A stretch of DNA of 64,000 nt, taken from assembly GCA_019914945.1 (NCBI GenBank), contig CM034105.1, forward strand, positions 7,130,001 through 7,194,000, written 5' to 3'. Of this stretch, positions 1-9,927 are shown piece by piece. Position 1 is the stretch's first letter; each line of letters starts with the position of its first letter. The stretch comes from Typha latifolia (lineage: Eukaryota; Streptophyta; Magnoliopsida; Poales; Typhaceae). The position numbers and the translations under genes are program-made. The notes under the pieces were generated by a model that did no database searches, was not told the origin of the DNA, and saw nothing but the letters and a program-made list of their open reading frames with translations.

Positions 1-12
1 TACCATGCCTCA

Positions 13-357
13 TCATTCTAGTAGTTGTCTCTGCAGTAGTTGCCTCCTCAGCTGCACTGTTGTAGCCTCTTCTTGTGCAAATACTTCATCATCACTTGAA
101 CCTTCTAAACCATCATTAAACCAGCTAGGATCATAATCACTATCTTTTTCTTCTTCCATAATAGCATCTGTTGTAGCCTCTTCTTGCTCAATTTGGTTGA
201 GTAAGATTTCAGTTGCAGCTTCTATTTCTTGCTGAATTGAATTCTTGCTCAATATGTCCACCTTAGTTGTTGTATCTATTTCACTCTCAACTAGATTGTT
301 GTGTTTTCCAATTGCAGCCTCTATTTCTTCAGTCTGCTGCTGAATTGGAATGGACAA
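13..357 (-). CDS. Acidic hypothetical ORF inside an E-family LTR element
   Basis: An open frame of 114 codons lies about 270 bp downstream (minus strand) of the primer binding site of an E-family LTR element. The protein is Gln/Glu-rich (IQQQTEEIEAA, IEQEEATT) and has an acidic segment, EEEKDSDYDPSWFNDGLEG. It has no gag, protease or polymerase motif. DSDYDPSW-like acidic stretches occur in plant Mutator-type transposase N-termini and in many other acidic proteins, so I assign no function. Its position where gag should begin suggests a non-autonomous element carrying foreign sequence, as at 5965-8355. The interior continues beyond the left window edge. Confidence 0.35.
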   Translation of the reverse strand: MSIPIQQQTEEIEAAIGKHNNLVESEIDTTTKVDILSKNSIQQEIEAATEILLNQIEQEEATTDAIMEEEKDSDYDPSWFNDGLEGSSDDEVFAQEEATTVQLRRQLLQRQLLE

Positions 358-622
358 AACTCATTCTCTATATGTGCAAATGTGTTCAGGTGTTCGAACT
401 TAAATTCGAGTCCCTAGAATGAAATTGTTGCGATGGAAGTTTTGAGATTAGTTGATTATGCCCGTTCGAACACACCCTAGAAGAAAGCCTTATTCTTCAA
501 ATAAAATTTATTCCTTCTGATACAACTTGGTCCAACCCTAGTTGTATCAATCCACCACATTTCCATTACCTTGACCTTCAGGTGAAAAGTTTAGAAAGTG
601 ATACGATCACGCCTCTGGCTAT

Positions 623-637
623 GGAGCTCTGATACCA
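623..637 (-). promoter_or_regulatory. Primer binding site (initiator tRNA-Met type)
   Basis: On the minus strand this reads TGGTATCAGAGCTCC. TGGTATCAGAGC is the classic complement to the 3' end of plant initiator tRNA-Met. It lies 3 bp inside the LTR that ends at 641, which fixes the element's orientation as minus. Confidence 0.8.
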
Positions 638-640
638 GCT

Positions 641-1596
641 TGATACGATCTCTCCTTTAGGGCTAAAGATCGATCTTTTCTAATTCTCAGATCTGGACTA
701 GATCTTGCACGGAACTTTGAAATAAGATCCCGAAATATTCCGCCATCGGATTGACGTGAAATTTTGATATGTTTTAGTCCCGGAAAAGAGCTTTCCAAAA
801 AATCAAGTTTCAGGCGAATCGGAGTTGGGGATATTGAGATATCATTCGTTTAGTGGACGAACATCAGGATGCTCTGTTTTGGATCCGTGGATGGAGGCAC
901 GAGATCCTAGGTAATGGTGGATGGTGGAGGACCAGCGTTAATGGGGTGGCACCGGTGAAAAGTGATGGTGGAAGGGTTGTGGTTGATGGAAGGATTAGGG
1001 CAAGTGTTGGATAGATTGGACGAAGGGGGAGAAGAGGGCCACCCCTAAGGGACTAGGGTGATTAGCCAGACGAGGGAGGTTAGAAGCGGCGTCGTCGGGG
1101 ATTGAGAGAACGGGAGCGAAGAAGACGAAGGAGGCAAGGCAAAACTCAATCTCAATAATCAATAATAATTTTGGTTGCCTACCACATCCTTTTATAGGCT
1201 AACCAACAACTCAAATTAACCCTAAAAACACAATTTTCGTCGACCGCCTTCGAACTCGCCCAACCGCGTTCGAACGCACCGAGTTCACTCTTATGGATTT
1301 GCGAACGCGATGCAGGCGTTCGAACGTGCCTGTCGGTATTTGCGAACGCGATGCAGGCGTTCACAGTGCGTTCGAACGCACAGCACATTCTCTGGTGTGT
1401 TCGAACGCACAGCACATTCTCTTCACCACGTTCACAACCCCGTTCACAAACCGCGTTCGAACTCACTCCACCCGCGTTCGAACGCGACTTACAGAAAACT
1501 TATTTTAATGGAAATTAAACACTAAAACATGAAATAAAAACACTCCTAAAGTGAATCCATGCTCGAGACGACGTCGGTGAAGTCCGAATCGTATCA
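641..1596 (-). mobile_element. E-family LTR (5' LTR of an element extending off the left edge)
   Basis: The LTR is bounded by TGATACGATT...GATCGTATCA when read on the minus strand. It matches the LTRs at 3071-3982, 4846-5758 and 8356-8873. A PBS sits at its left side, so the element body runs leftwards. The right flank (from 1597) is the chromodomain coding end of another element (F), so this copy inserted into F. A TATA box is read on the minus strand near 1189-1196. Directly upstream of it, at 1250-1490, is an array of GCGTTCGAACGC palindromes. The other end lies outside the window, so the target duplication cannot be checked. Confidence 0.8.
1250..1490. repeat. TTCGAA palindrome array in U3 of the E LTR
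   Basis: Repeated GCGTTCGAACGC-type cores and half-sites (GCGTTC, TTCGAAC) are spaced roughly 15-45 bp apart. They are interspersed with a recurring TTTGCGAACGCGATGCAGGCG phrase. The array lies upstream of the LTR TATA box. Short open frames over this region (for example 1179-1466) are by-products of the repeat and are not genes. Confidence 0.7.
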
Positions 1597-2860
1597 AAAA
1601 GCGTACCGAAATGTCATCCTCAGGCTCCCACGTCGCCTCATTAGAATGTCGTCTGAGCCACTCTACAAATATCTCTGTCTCCATTCGTCCCTCTCGGCAT
1701 CGCCACCGTCTCACGAACACGCATACTAGCTTGAATACCTATGTCTCATCAAATGGATCATGTATATCTGTGCCAACTGCCTGATCCACCCCTACTCTCA
1801 CCCGTAGTAGCGATACATGAAACACGGGATGAACCCGAGATCCCTTCGGTAACTCCAATCTGTACTCTACTGCTCCCACTCACTCCAATACATGGAATGG
1901 TCCATAATACCAACGCGCTAACTTAGGGTTGCATATCGAATGTAGAGTAACTTGCCAATATTGCTGAACTCACACGAAAACAAGATCTTCGCTCCCAATG
2001 TTGACGATCGTATACTTGTTTCATGCAGTTTTGGGTCATTGTCATGTCCTCCCGTAGCCTCCATAGCACTATATCCCAATCTGCTAACTCTAACTTTGTC
2101 TCCGTCCTCACTAATGATGCTCGAGGTCGTATGTCCTTAGGGTAGGTGGTGGTCTACCATACACTGCCTCAAATTGTGTCATCCCAATGCTGCTGTAAAA
2201 TGCAGTATTGTAGGACCACTCTGCTTTTGGTAAGTAGTCGAGCCATCTCCTTGGTCTTTATACCCCAGTTGACTACCTTAGTTTGGCCATCCATGGATGA
2301 TAGATTAAACTAAGGTATAACCGGGTACCCTAGAGTGAAAAGTACTCCATCTAGAAGCCACTAATGAAGACTCAATCTCAGTCGAATACTATCGAATGCA
2401 GCATGCAGTGAACCTTGGCAATGTCACACACAAAGACCTCTACCACTGTCCTCGCCGAGTATAGGTGCGCCAAGGCTGAGAAGTGAGTATACTTATTCAA
2501 CCTGTGTACCACCACAAATATGACTGAGTACCCCCTCACAAAGGGCAAGCCCTTAATGAAATCCATGGATCAATCCTCCCAAATCCTCTTCGACACGGGC
2601 AAGGACTAGAGTAATCCTGCTGGCCTTAGTGAGTTGGTCTTTGCCCGTTGGCACACATCACAAGCACGCGCAAATGCCCTCAACTCCCGCCGTACTCCAA
2701 GCCATGTACAACTCTATAACAATCTCCTGTAAGTCAGTAAAAGTCCCCCGTGTCCTGCCTTAGGGCAGAATGAAAATGCTCCATCACTCTTCGCTACAGA
2801 CCCATGTCCACGGGTACTCAGATGCGCCCGTTGTCCAATAGCAACCCGCCTCTACTCATG
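1597..2860 (-). pseudogene. Ty3/gypsy chromovirus integrase-chromodomain remnant (element F)
   Basis: Read on the minus strand, 2566-2378 gives an integrase core segment (MDFIKGLP, YSVIFVVVHRLNKYTHF, where [12 protein letters not shown] is typical). 1720-1600 gives a chromodomain (VRRWRCREGR, then EIFVEWLRRHSNEATWEPED). Chromodomains of this kind at the integrase C-terminus define chromoviruses and are thought to direct integration to particular chromatin. The Asp of the DRLSK motif is His here, and frameshifts separate the pieces, so the gene is dead. The reading frame runs straight into the E LTR at 1596, which interrupted it. Confidence 0.8.
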
Positions 2861-3027
2861 AGCCTAGAATGGCTCAACGGGTCACCCTCTATCTCCTACA
2901 AGATCCTCAAGATATCCGAGTCAGCAGTACCCGCCCGCTGTCCAATAGCAACTCGCCTCTCCTCATGAGCCTAGAATGGCTCATCGGGTCGCCCGCTATC
3001 TCTTGCAAGATCCTCAAGATATCTGGG
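2829..3027. repeat. 107-bp tandem duplication within the F integrase region
   Basis: The segment starting CCGTTGTCCAATAGCAACCC at 2829 is repeated from 2936 (CCGCTGTCCAATAGCAACTC). Both copies run through ATGAGCCTAGAATGGCTCA to CCTCAAGATATC. About 92 bp is alignable and the offset is 107 bp. Several substitutions between copies show the duplication is not recent. Confidence 0.75.
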
Positions 3028-3070
3028 TTTACAGTACTTGCTACTCGGATGTCATCCAAGAAGGGAAAGA

Positions 3071-3982
3071 TGATACGATTCGGACTTCACCGATGTCGTC
3101 TTGAGCATTGATTCACTTTAGGAGTGTCTTTGTTTCTTGTTTTAATATTTAATTTCCAAGAAAATAAGTTTTTTGTAAGTCGCGTTCGAACGCAGTTGTG
3201 AACGCAGTTGTGAACAAGTTGTGAGAGTGTGCATTGTGCGTTTGAACGTCCCGTTCGAACACACTGTGAATGCCTGCATCGTGTTCGCAAATCTAGAGAA
3301 GTGGGAAACAGGCGCGTTTGAATGCCTGCATCGCATTCGCAAATCCAGAGAAGAGCGAACTCGGTGCGTTCAAATGTGGTCGACGAAATTGTATTATTTA
3401 GGGTTAATTTTGAGTTGTTTGGTTAGCCTCTAAAAGGGATGTGGATGGCAACCAAAAGATTATTATTGAAAAATTGAATTTTGCCTTGCCTCCTTCGTCT
3501 TTTTCGCTCTCGTTCTCTCAATCCTTGGTGATTCCGCTTCTAACCTCCCTCGATCGGCCAATCACCCTAGACCCTTAGGGGCGGCCCTTTCCTCTCCCTT
3601 ATTCCAATCTATCCAACACTTGCCCTAACCCTTCCATCAACCATAACCCTTCCACCACCACTTTTCACCGGTGCCACCCCCATTAACGCCGGTACTCCAC
3701 CAACCACCATCATCCTAGGATCTCGTGCCTCCATCCACAGATCCTAAATAGACCACCCTGATATTCATCCACAAATCGGATGATATCTTGATATCCCCAT
3801 ATTCGATTCACGTGAAACTTAATTTGTTGAAAAGATATTTTCTAGGGCTACAACATATCCAAATTTCACATCGATCCAATGGCGGCATATTTTTGGATCT
3901 TATTTTAAAGTTCCTTGCTAGATTCAATCCATATCAGACAATTAGAAGAGGTCGAACATTAGCCTAAGGGGAGATCGTATCA
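3071..3982 (+). mobile_element. E-family solo LTR with 5-bp target duplication AAAGA
   Basis: Starts TGATACGATTCGGACTTCAC and ends GGGGAGATCGTATCA. It is flanked by AAAGA at 3066-3070 and AAAGA at 3983-3987. There is no PBS or polypurine tract beside it, and both flanks are pol coding sequence of element F, so this is a solo LTR left by LTR-LTR recombination. Orientation is plus, opposite to the other E copies. It contains the TTCGAA array at about 3181-3380, upstream of the CTCTAAAAGGGATGTGG promoter region. Confidence 0.88.
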
Positions 3983-4578
3983 AAAGATAAGCATGGTCAG
4001 TGCTGCTAGCTCGGCTAGTTCAGGCTATCGTGATAGAGCTACCTTGTTCTCTACTCCCTTCTTGTACTGCAACTCATAGTCATATCCCAATAGCTTGGTG
4101 ACCCACCTCTGCTATGCAGGCGTGTGAATCCGCTGCCCCATAAAATAAGGTAAGCTCCTATCAATCCAGATCACAAATTGCCTCCCAATCAAATATGGTC
4201 TCCACCTCGGCAATGCATGCAAAATAGCGACAATCTCTCACATATAGGTGCGCAGCTGATGAGATCTCCCCGTAAAGGCCTTGTTAGGATAAGTAATAGG
4301 CCTCCCCGACAGCATTAGAGCAGCCCCTATGCTCACTCTTGATGTGTGGCACTTGATCACGAATAGCTTTGTGAAAGAGTCGGGTACTACCAACATCGAT
4401 GCTGTCTCCATTGCCAACTTTAGCTCCTTGAATGCCTTTGTCGCTACATCAGTCCACTCAAAAGCATCCTTTTTTAGCAAGGCCATAAGTGGTGCTGCGA
4501 TCTTCCCATAGCTTGCCACAAATCTACGGTAGTAGGCTGTCAAACTAAGAAAACCACGTAACTCCTGTACCGTCCTCG
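3983..4578 (-). pseudogene. Ty3/gypsy RT/RNase H remnant (element F, continued)
   Basis: Minus-strand translation gives the RT-RNase H junction typical of gypsy pol: ELRGFLSLTAYYRRFVASYG, then KIAAPLMALLKKDAFEWT. This is followed by a degenerate RNase H region (PDSFTKLFVIKCHTSRVSIG, where DASxxGIGAVL is normal). Downstream pieces near 4000-4230 resemble GYDYELQYKKGVENK. Residues of the RNase H active site are lost and stops are present. The sequence is interrupted at 3071-3982 by the E solo LTR and cut at 4578 by the G-element LTR. Confidence 0.78.
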
Positions 4579-4845
4579 TGTTATGAGCCGACTTGATCCG
4601 ATTCCTAGCGGTTCTGCATGGGATTGGGATCCGCAGGTGGAGGCACAAATTCCTAGGTATAGGATGGAGGTGATGATGGAGTGGATGATAAGTAGTTGAT
4701 GGAGGTGGCTCGGCAATAGATGAAGGCGGCGGTGGTTTGTGGATGCGGATGCGATAGATGGTTGAAGGCTATGATTGGTCTACAACCATAGTAAAAATCG
4801 TACGGAAGGTAGAGACAGTTAAGATAAAGAGATGAAGGGAGAGAA

Positions 4846-5758
4846 TGATACGATCTCCCCTTTAGGCGAAGGTTCAATCTATCTTGATTTTCAGATCTTG
4901 ATAGGATCTGATACGGAACTTTGAAAATAGATCCCAAAACATGCAGCCATCGGATCAATGTGAACTCGAAAAGAGCTTTCCAACAAATCTAGTTTTAGGA
5001 AAATTGGACGGTGGGATCTCGAGATATCGTCCTATCAGTAGACAAACATCAGGGAATCCGTCTTTAGATCCGTGGATGGAGGCACGAGATCCTTGATGAT
5101 GGTGTAGGATGGTGATCGCGATAATGGGGTGGCACCAGTGAGTAAGTGGAGGTGGAAGGGTTAGGGATGATGGAAGGGTTAGGGCAAAGTGATAGATAGA
5201 TTTGAAGAAAGGGGAGGAGTGGGCCGCCCCCTAAGGGACTAGGGTGATTGGCCGGTCGAGGGAGGCTAGAAGCAGCGTCACCAAGGAATGAGAGAACGAG
5301 AGAGAAGAAGATGAAGGAGGCTAGGGAAAAACTCAATTCATTCAATAATGATTCTACGGTTTCCATCCACACCTTTAGAGGCTAACCAAATAATTCAAAA
5401 ATGGCAATTATTAACCCTAAAATAGTAGATTTTTGCTGATCGTGTTCGAATGCGCCCGATCACATTCGAACGCACATTTTGCATTCTCTGTATTTGCGAA
5501 CCTAATGCAGGCGTTCATAAGCGTTAGAATGCGGCGTTTGAACGCGTCCGATCGTGTTCGAATGCACATTTTGCATTCTCTATTTTTGCGAACCTGATGC
5601 AGGTGTTCACAAGCGTGTTCGAACGCACTCCTTCCGCGTTCAAACACGACATATAGAAAACTTATTTTTATATAAAATAAATACTAAAATAAGAATAAAA
5701 GACACTCCTAAAGTGTATCCATGCTCGAGACGTCATCGGTGATGTCTGAATCGTATCA
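4846..5758 (-). mobile_element. E-family 3' LTR
   Basis: 913 bp, TGATACGATCTCC...GAATCGTATCA in plus orientation (element on minus). It contains the TTCGAA array at 5440-5650 and a minus-strand TATA-like box near 5370-5380. Orientation follows from the adjacent polypurine side at 5965 and the PBS of the partner LTR. Confidence 0.82.
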
Positions 5759-5964
5759 ATCGTTCGAACGCGCCCAATCGTGTTCAAATGCACATTTTGC
5801 ATTCCCTATTTTTGTGAACCTGATGTAGGCGTTCACAAGCACGTTCGAACGTGACATATAGAAAACTTATTTTTTCTATGAAATAAACACTAAACCAAGA
5901 ATAAAAGACAACCCTAAAATGTATCCATGCTCGAGATGTCATCGGTGAAGTCTGAATCGTATCA
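5759..5964 (-). repeat. Partial tandem duplication of LTR U3 (206 bp)
   Basis: Immediately after the complete LTR, the U3 end is repeated: CGTTCGAACGCGCCCAATCG through CATGCTCGAGATGTCATCGG to GAATCGTATCA. In element orientation the interior is therefore followed by a truncated U3 and then a full LTR. The partial copy starts inside the TTCGAA array, which suggests the array mediated misaligned recombination or template switching. Confidence 0.75.
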
Positions 5965-7330
5965 ATCACCATGCTTCCATACACTTTGTCCTCAAGATGA
6001 CTCGAGTCAAACTTGCTATGTTCTGTGGGTCATCCTTAATCGAGTTTGGATACTTGTACTCCTACTGGCCCAAGGTGAGATTCGGGTCCGTCTACATTGA
6101 GTCCACTTGGTCTCGGGTGGTCGAACCAACTGACTCAATGTCAGTTCAGCTATAGAAATCTAGTGCATCTGATTGCGCTTGGGAGGTCGAGTTAGATGTA
6201 GTTGGGGGATGCTTATTAGGTCTACCTAGTGACTCGAGTTAGGAACAACCAGCCGAACTGATTGTTGGTTGTGCTCATAATCGTTCTGCCCACTCCATGG
6301 ATTAGGATCCAAGTCAAATGTGTCCTCGTATAAGCAAACTCAACTTAAGTTAAGTAGAGGGTTTCTAATCAGGTCCCTTATTTGACTTAATTGACTTCCT
6401 AAGACCAGAGATGACTCACACTTGACTTGACCCCTTTGGCTCTTAGGTCCAACCCAGCTCATGTCTAGCAATTCAACCTGGTCAAGCCCAACCATGTAGC
6501 CATCTTGAAATTTTAACCACTTAGGGTTTTCAAAAATTTTTGGAATCCCTAATATTTCTCCCATAATTCCATCTCCATCAGCCATTGCCATAGGAGTTGC
6601 CTTGGCATGTGGCAGCCATGGTTGAGCAGTGACCACCTCCAGTAATTGCTCTGGCAGGGTTCCCGGTGGTGCGATGGCGATCGGCGACGATGGAAGGCCG
6701 AAGTTGGCCCAAAAATATGAAATCTTTAAGTCCTTCTCTGTCCCGTTGTAGCCACGGCAAGGAGCCTTCGGCCATCTGGAATAAGAAAATAGCTACCAGT
6801 GAGGTCCCTCTTGGGGTGGCGGTGGTTGACTGTTGTGGAAGGCTGAGGTTGACAAAAACAAAATCTTTATCTCCTTCTTCTTCATTTAGTCGCAGCCATG
6901 GCAGGAAGCTTTCGGCCATAGCAACCCACGAGGTCTTTACGGGGCATCGCTAGTATTACCGTGGGTGGAAGATTGCGGCCTTCTCCTTCGAGTTGTAGCG
7001 CGGTGGGGAGTTGCAACATCATCGCCGGTGACGACGCTGTCATAGTCGACTGTTGATTGACCGACAGGAATGCTGGAAGGTCGCTGGAGGCCATACGCGA
7101 TTTCTTCCTAGTTGTCGACTCGCTATGGTTGCAAAGGGAGGTGGTGTAAGGCGGCCCAAGTGCTGGAACTCGCGGTTTGGGATCATCTCCCTCACCACTG
7201 ATGAGGGATATCCAACGGCCATGCGTGGTCTTCCTCCATTCAATAGTGGTTTGCACGGTTGTCGACTCATCAAAGAACTTCGTTTTGACGTCGAAAGAAC
7301 CTTTCCAATTGTCGACCTCGCCAGAGGAAA
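5965..7330 (-). other. Interior of the non-autonomous E element: non-coding and duplicated GC-rich sequence
   Basis: Next to the 3' LTR is a purine tract, followed by about 600 bp without recognisable coding sequence. From about 6570 the sequence is GC-rich. It contains two diverged copies of a roughly 100-bp unit (minus-strand translations SFLPWLRLNEEEGDKDFVFV and GSLPWLQRDREGLKDFIFLG, near 6900 and 6740). I recognise no protein family. Short frames on both strands are open because of base composition, and I do not call them genes. Confidence 0.5.
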
Positions 7331-7663
7331 CTACTGCCTTGAAGTTGGACTCTTCGTCGTTTCTGCAGGGATCGGAAAAGGTGCGGCTTGCCTTTCGTAG
7401 TTTGTCGGTGAGGTCTTCGGTGCATGGGAAGATGTGGAGGTCCTAGGGACTGCTATAATGGTTGAGGATCCCATTGTAGTTGGTGGCTGTTCGTTGCGGC
7501 TAACCATGGGTCGGGGTGTAGAAGCTCGATCTTGCTGGTTAGCCGAACTCTCCCCTATTGTTGTGGGGAACGGGGAGGCTGTGGAGGATGTTGGGTATGC
7601 TACGAAGGGCTCCCCATGCTGCCTTGCGATTGTCATGCTTGTTGAAGAAGGTTTCGGCCACGC
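7059..7663. repeat. Interior repeat shared with 13957-14566
   Basis: About 600 bp matching the copy at 13957-14566 with scattered substitutions and small indels, for example GGTCGCTGGAGGCCATA and GCGGCCCAAGTG in both. The shared block resumes at about 8098-8350 / 14567-14823. Between the two blocks, this copy has the WW-bearing segment (7664-8097) that the other lacks. Confidence 0.8.
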
Positions 7664-8128
7664 CACTATAGCGTCGGTCGATCTCTGGCTAAAGTCGTGA
7701 CTTGTGACCTTGTTTGACGTTAGCGTCTGTCTATATGGTGAAGGGTCATATTCGTATGCCAGTGTTCGTTGCCGCAATGCCTCTTTCTGGGTGGTGTTAT
7801 GGGGATTGAACACAACCCGTTCTGCCTTGTCGGTATACGCGTACACGGTGGTGGCCTTGCTGTAAGGCACCTGCATCTAAGGAGACCACCATGACATTCG
7901 CATAGAGATTTTGGGCTCCTCCCATTGTATAACTTGAGTCTTGGTATTCCAGAAGAAGAGGTATCCCATCTCATCATCGATCAAGGCCTTCCAAGGCTTC
8001 GGCAAGTCCGGATCGATCGGTACATATCTTGGGCATTTTGGATAAGTCGACGTCCTTGACATTGGTGCATTCCCGATCGTCAGAGCTTCTCTTCTCTCCC
8101 GTATTTTCCGCATCATCTCCATCATCAT
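7331..8128 (-). pseudogene. Captured WW-domain fragment (DRH1/RH40-type RNA helicase N-terminus-like)
   Basis: A minus-strand frame of 265 codons is open except for one TAG (7877-7879) directly followed by ATG. The first part contains CPRYVPIDPDLPKPWKAL, then GYLFFWNTKTQVIQWEEP. This is a WW domain (two Trp about 23 residues apart, final Pro) with the (G)PRYxPxDPxLPKPWKxL lead-in known from plant DEAD-box helicases of the DRH1/RH40/RH46 group, where it binds proline-rich partners. No helicase core follows. The rest is Ser/Thr/Pro-rich and unrecognised. The WW part is preceded by a gag-leader-like start (MMMEMMRKIRERREALTIGN), so this is a fusion inside an LTR element. The helicase assignment rests on motif memory, not on a search. 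Confidence 0.6.
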
Positions 8129-8355
8129 CTAGTTATTGATGGCCATTTGTTCGGAAAGAGACGCAATCATGGCTTGAACGCTAGGCTCTTTCGTATTCAA
8201 ATTTGGTCGGGTGGTTCCGTGGGTGGAAGTTCCCACAGCTGTTTCCCCCTCCTCTAATAGGGAAGTCTATTCTTCCTCATCTCGCCGTGCGGCCATGGCT
8301 CTGGTTGTTGTCATAGGAAGTGCGTGTCCGAGAAATGGTGGCTCTGATATTATAT

Positions 8356-8873
8356 TGATACGATCTCCCCTTTAGGCGAAGGTTCGATCTCCCCTTTAGA
8401 AGATGAAAGAGGCTAGGGCAAAACTCAATTCATTCAATAATGATTCTATGGTTGCCATCCACACCTTTAGAGGCTAACCAAACAATTCAAAAATGACAAT
8501 TATTAACCCTAAAATAGTAAATTTTTGCTGATCGGGTTCAAACGCGCCCGATTGCATTCGAATGCATATTTTGCGTTCTTTGTATTTGCGAACCTGATGC
8601 AAGCGTTCACAAGCGCGTTTGAACGCACTCCATTTGCGTTCGAATGCGGCGTTCGAACGTGCCCGATCACGTTCGAATGCACATTTTGCATTCTCTATTT
8701 TTGCAAGCCTGATACAGGTGTTCACAAGCTCATTCGAACGCACTCCATCCACGTTCGAACGCGACATACAGAAAACTTATTTTTCTATGAAATAAACACT
8801 AAAACAAGAATAAAAGACACTCCTAAAGTATATCCATGCTCGAGACGTCATCGGTGAAGTCCGAATCGTATAA
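8356..8873 (-). mobile_element. E-family 5' LTR, internally deleted
   Basis: Starts TGATACGATCTCCCCTTTAG. The phrase CGATCTCCCCTTTAG then recurs within 30 bp, marking the deletion of about 390 bp relative to 4846-5758. It retains the TTCGAA array (8530-8765) and ends GAATCGTATAA, followed by the GAGAA target duplication. Loss of the R/U5 part means the copy is probably no longer transcribed correctly. Confidence 0.78.
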
Positions 8874-9927
8874 GAGAAGTAGGCTTGCCCTACGGGACTA
8901 GGGAAATCGGCGGTAGAGGGAGATTAGAAATTAGACGAGACCGTGTAAACGGAAGAGGTGGCGCTGGTTTGTGAAGAGGGAGGAGGGAGATGTAGAGGCC
9001 TGCATCCTAGTTGAGAGAGATGTCAGGGCAAAAGCCAATTAATTTTTCATTCCAAGCATGCCTAAGATACAAGCCATAAGGCCCCTATTTATAGAGATTA
9101 AATCAAAAAGTTTAAAACAAATTTTACTAAACCAATCTTCCTTATATTATTAGATTAACCCTTCGATTTTCATAGATAGATTCCAAATCTGGAGAAGTTG
9201 TGAATACCAAAGTTGTAGATCTAGAGATTGGAAATCTTTTCCAATAAGTTTGATATTATTTCGATATCTGTAAAATATGCTATGAATATTTTTCTAAAAC
9301 TACGCAGAACTGAATTTAGCTAATTAAATAAAATCCTAACATACTAAGACTTTGACTAAATCATATAAGAATAATAAATAAGATAACTAGACTTGATCTA
9401 TCAAGCCCAATGTCTTTCGAGTCACATCATTCCACCATGCTTCCGTTCACCCTATCCTCAAGGTGAGAAGTAGTCCTCGTCTATGAAAAGATGTCCCTTT
9501 AGTAACCTCGAAATTACCTTCATGATGTTTTGGTGTGGTCTTTCTTGCGGTCAACATCTGGTCCGAGGAAGAAATGCTATGATACTAATTGTTACGAACC
9601 GGCTTGTTCCAATTCGTAGCGATTTCGCACAGGATTTGGGATCTATAGGTGGAGGCATGGATTTCTAGGTATAGGATTGAGGTAATGATGGAGTGGATGA
9701 TGAGTAGTTGATGGAGGTGGCTCAGCAATTGATGATGATGGTGGTGGTTTGCGGATGCAGATGTGATAGATGGTTGAAGGCTATGATTGGCCTACAACTA
9801 TGGTAAAAACCGTACGGAAGGTAGAGACGGTTAAGATAAAGAGATGAAGGGGGTAGAAGTAGGCCTGCCCTACGGGACTAGGGGGATCGGCAGTAGAGGG
9901 AGATTAGAAGCTAGACGAGACCATGCA

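Larger units (their letters stand above)
4846..8873 (-). mobile_element. Non-autonomous E-family LTR element carrying captured gene sequence
   Basis: The element is flanked by GAGAA at 4841-4845 and GAGAA at 8874-8878. Its 3' LTR is 4846-5758 with an extra partial copy at 5759-5964. Its 5' LTR is 8356-8873, internally deleted and with one change at its terminus (TATAA instead of TATCA). A degenerate PBS lies at about 8341-8352, and a purine tract (TATGGAAGCATGG on the minus strand) sits beside 5964. The 2.4 kb interior has no protease, RT or integrase. Instead it carries a WW-domain ORF and other sequence of uncertain origin. It must have been mobilised by an autonomous relative. Confidence 0.85.
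4579..9927 (-). mobile_element. G-family LTR element, interior largely deleted, hosting an E element
   Basis: The 3' LTR starts TGTTATGAGCCGACTTG at 4579 and continues to 4845. It is interrupted by an E element (4846-8873) and resumes at 8879-9429, ending CGAGTCACATCA. The remaining interior is only 9430-9589: a minus-strand pol end (CTTGAGGATAGGGTG), a purine-rich stretch and a degenerate PBS at about 9576-9587. The second LTR starts TGTTACGAACCGG at 9590 and is cut by a C-family LTR near 9928. The sequence around 9820-9870 is an uninterrupted copy of the site where the E element landed. This LTR has a U3 without the TTCGAA array. Confidence 0.75.

Noticed and set aside
1741..2140. Small plus-strand frames
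   Set aside because: Shadows of the minus-strand integrase remnant of element F.
7053..7400. Plus-strand frame of 115 codons
   Set aside because: Shadow of the GC-rich interior of the non-autonomous element; no family signature, and the minus strand is the element's sense.
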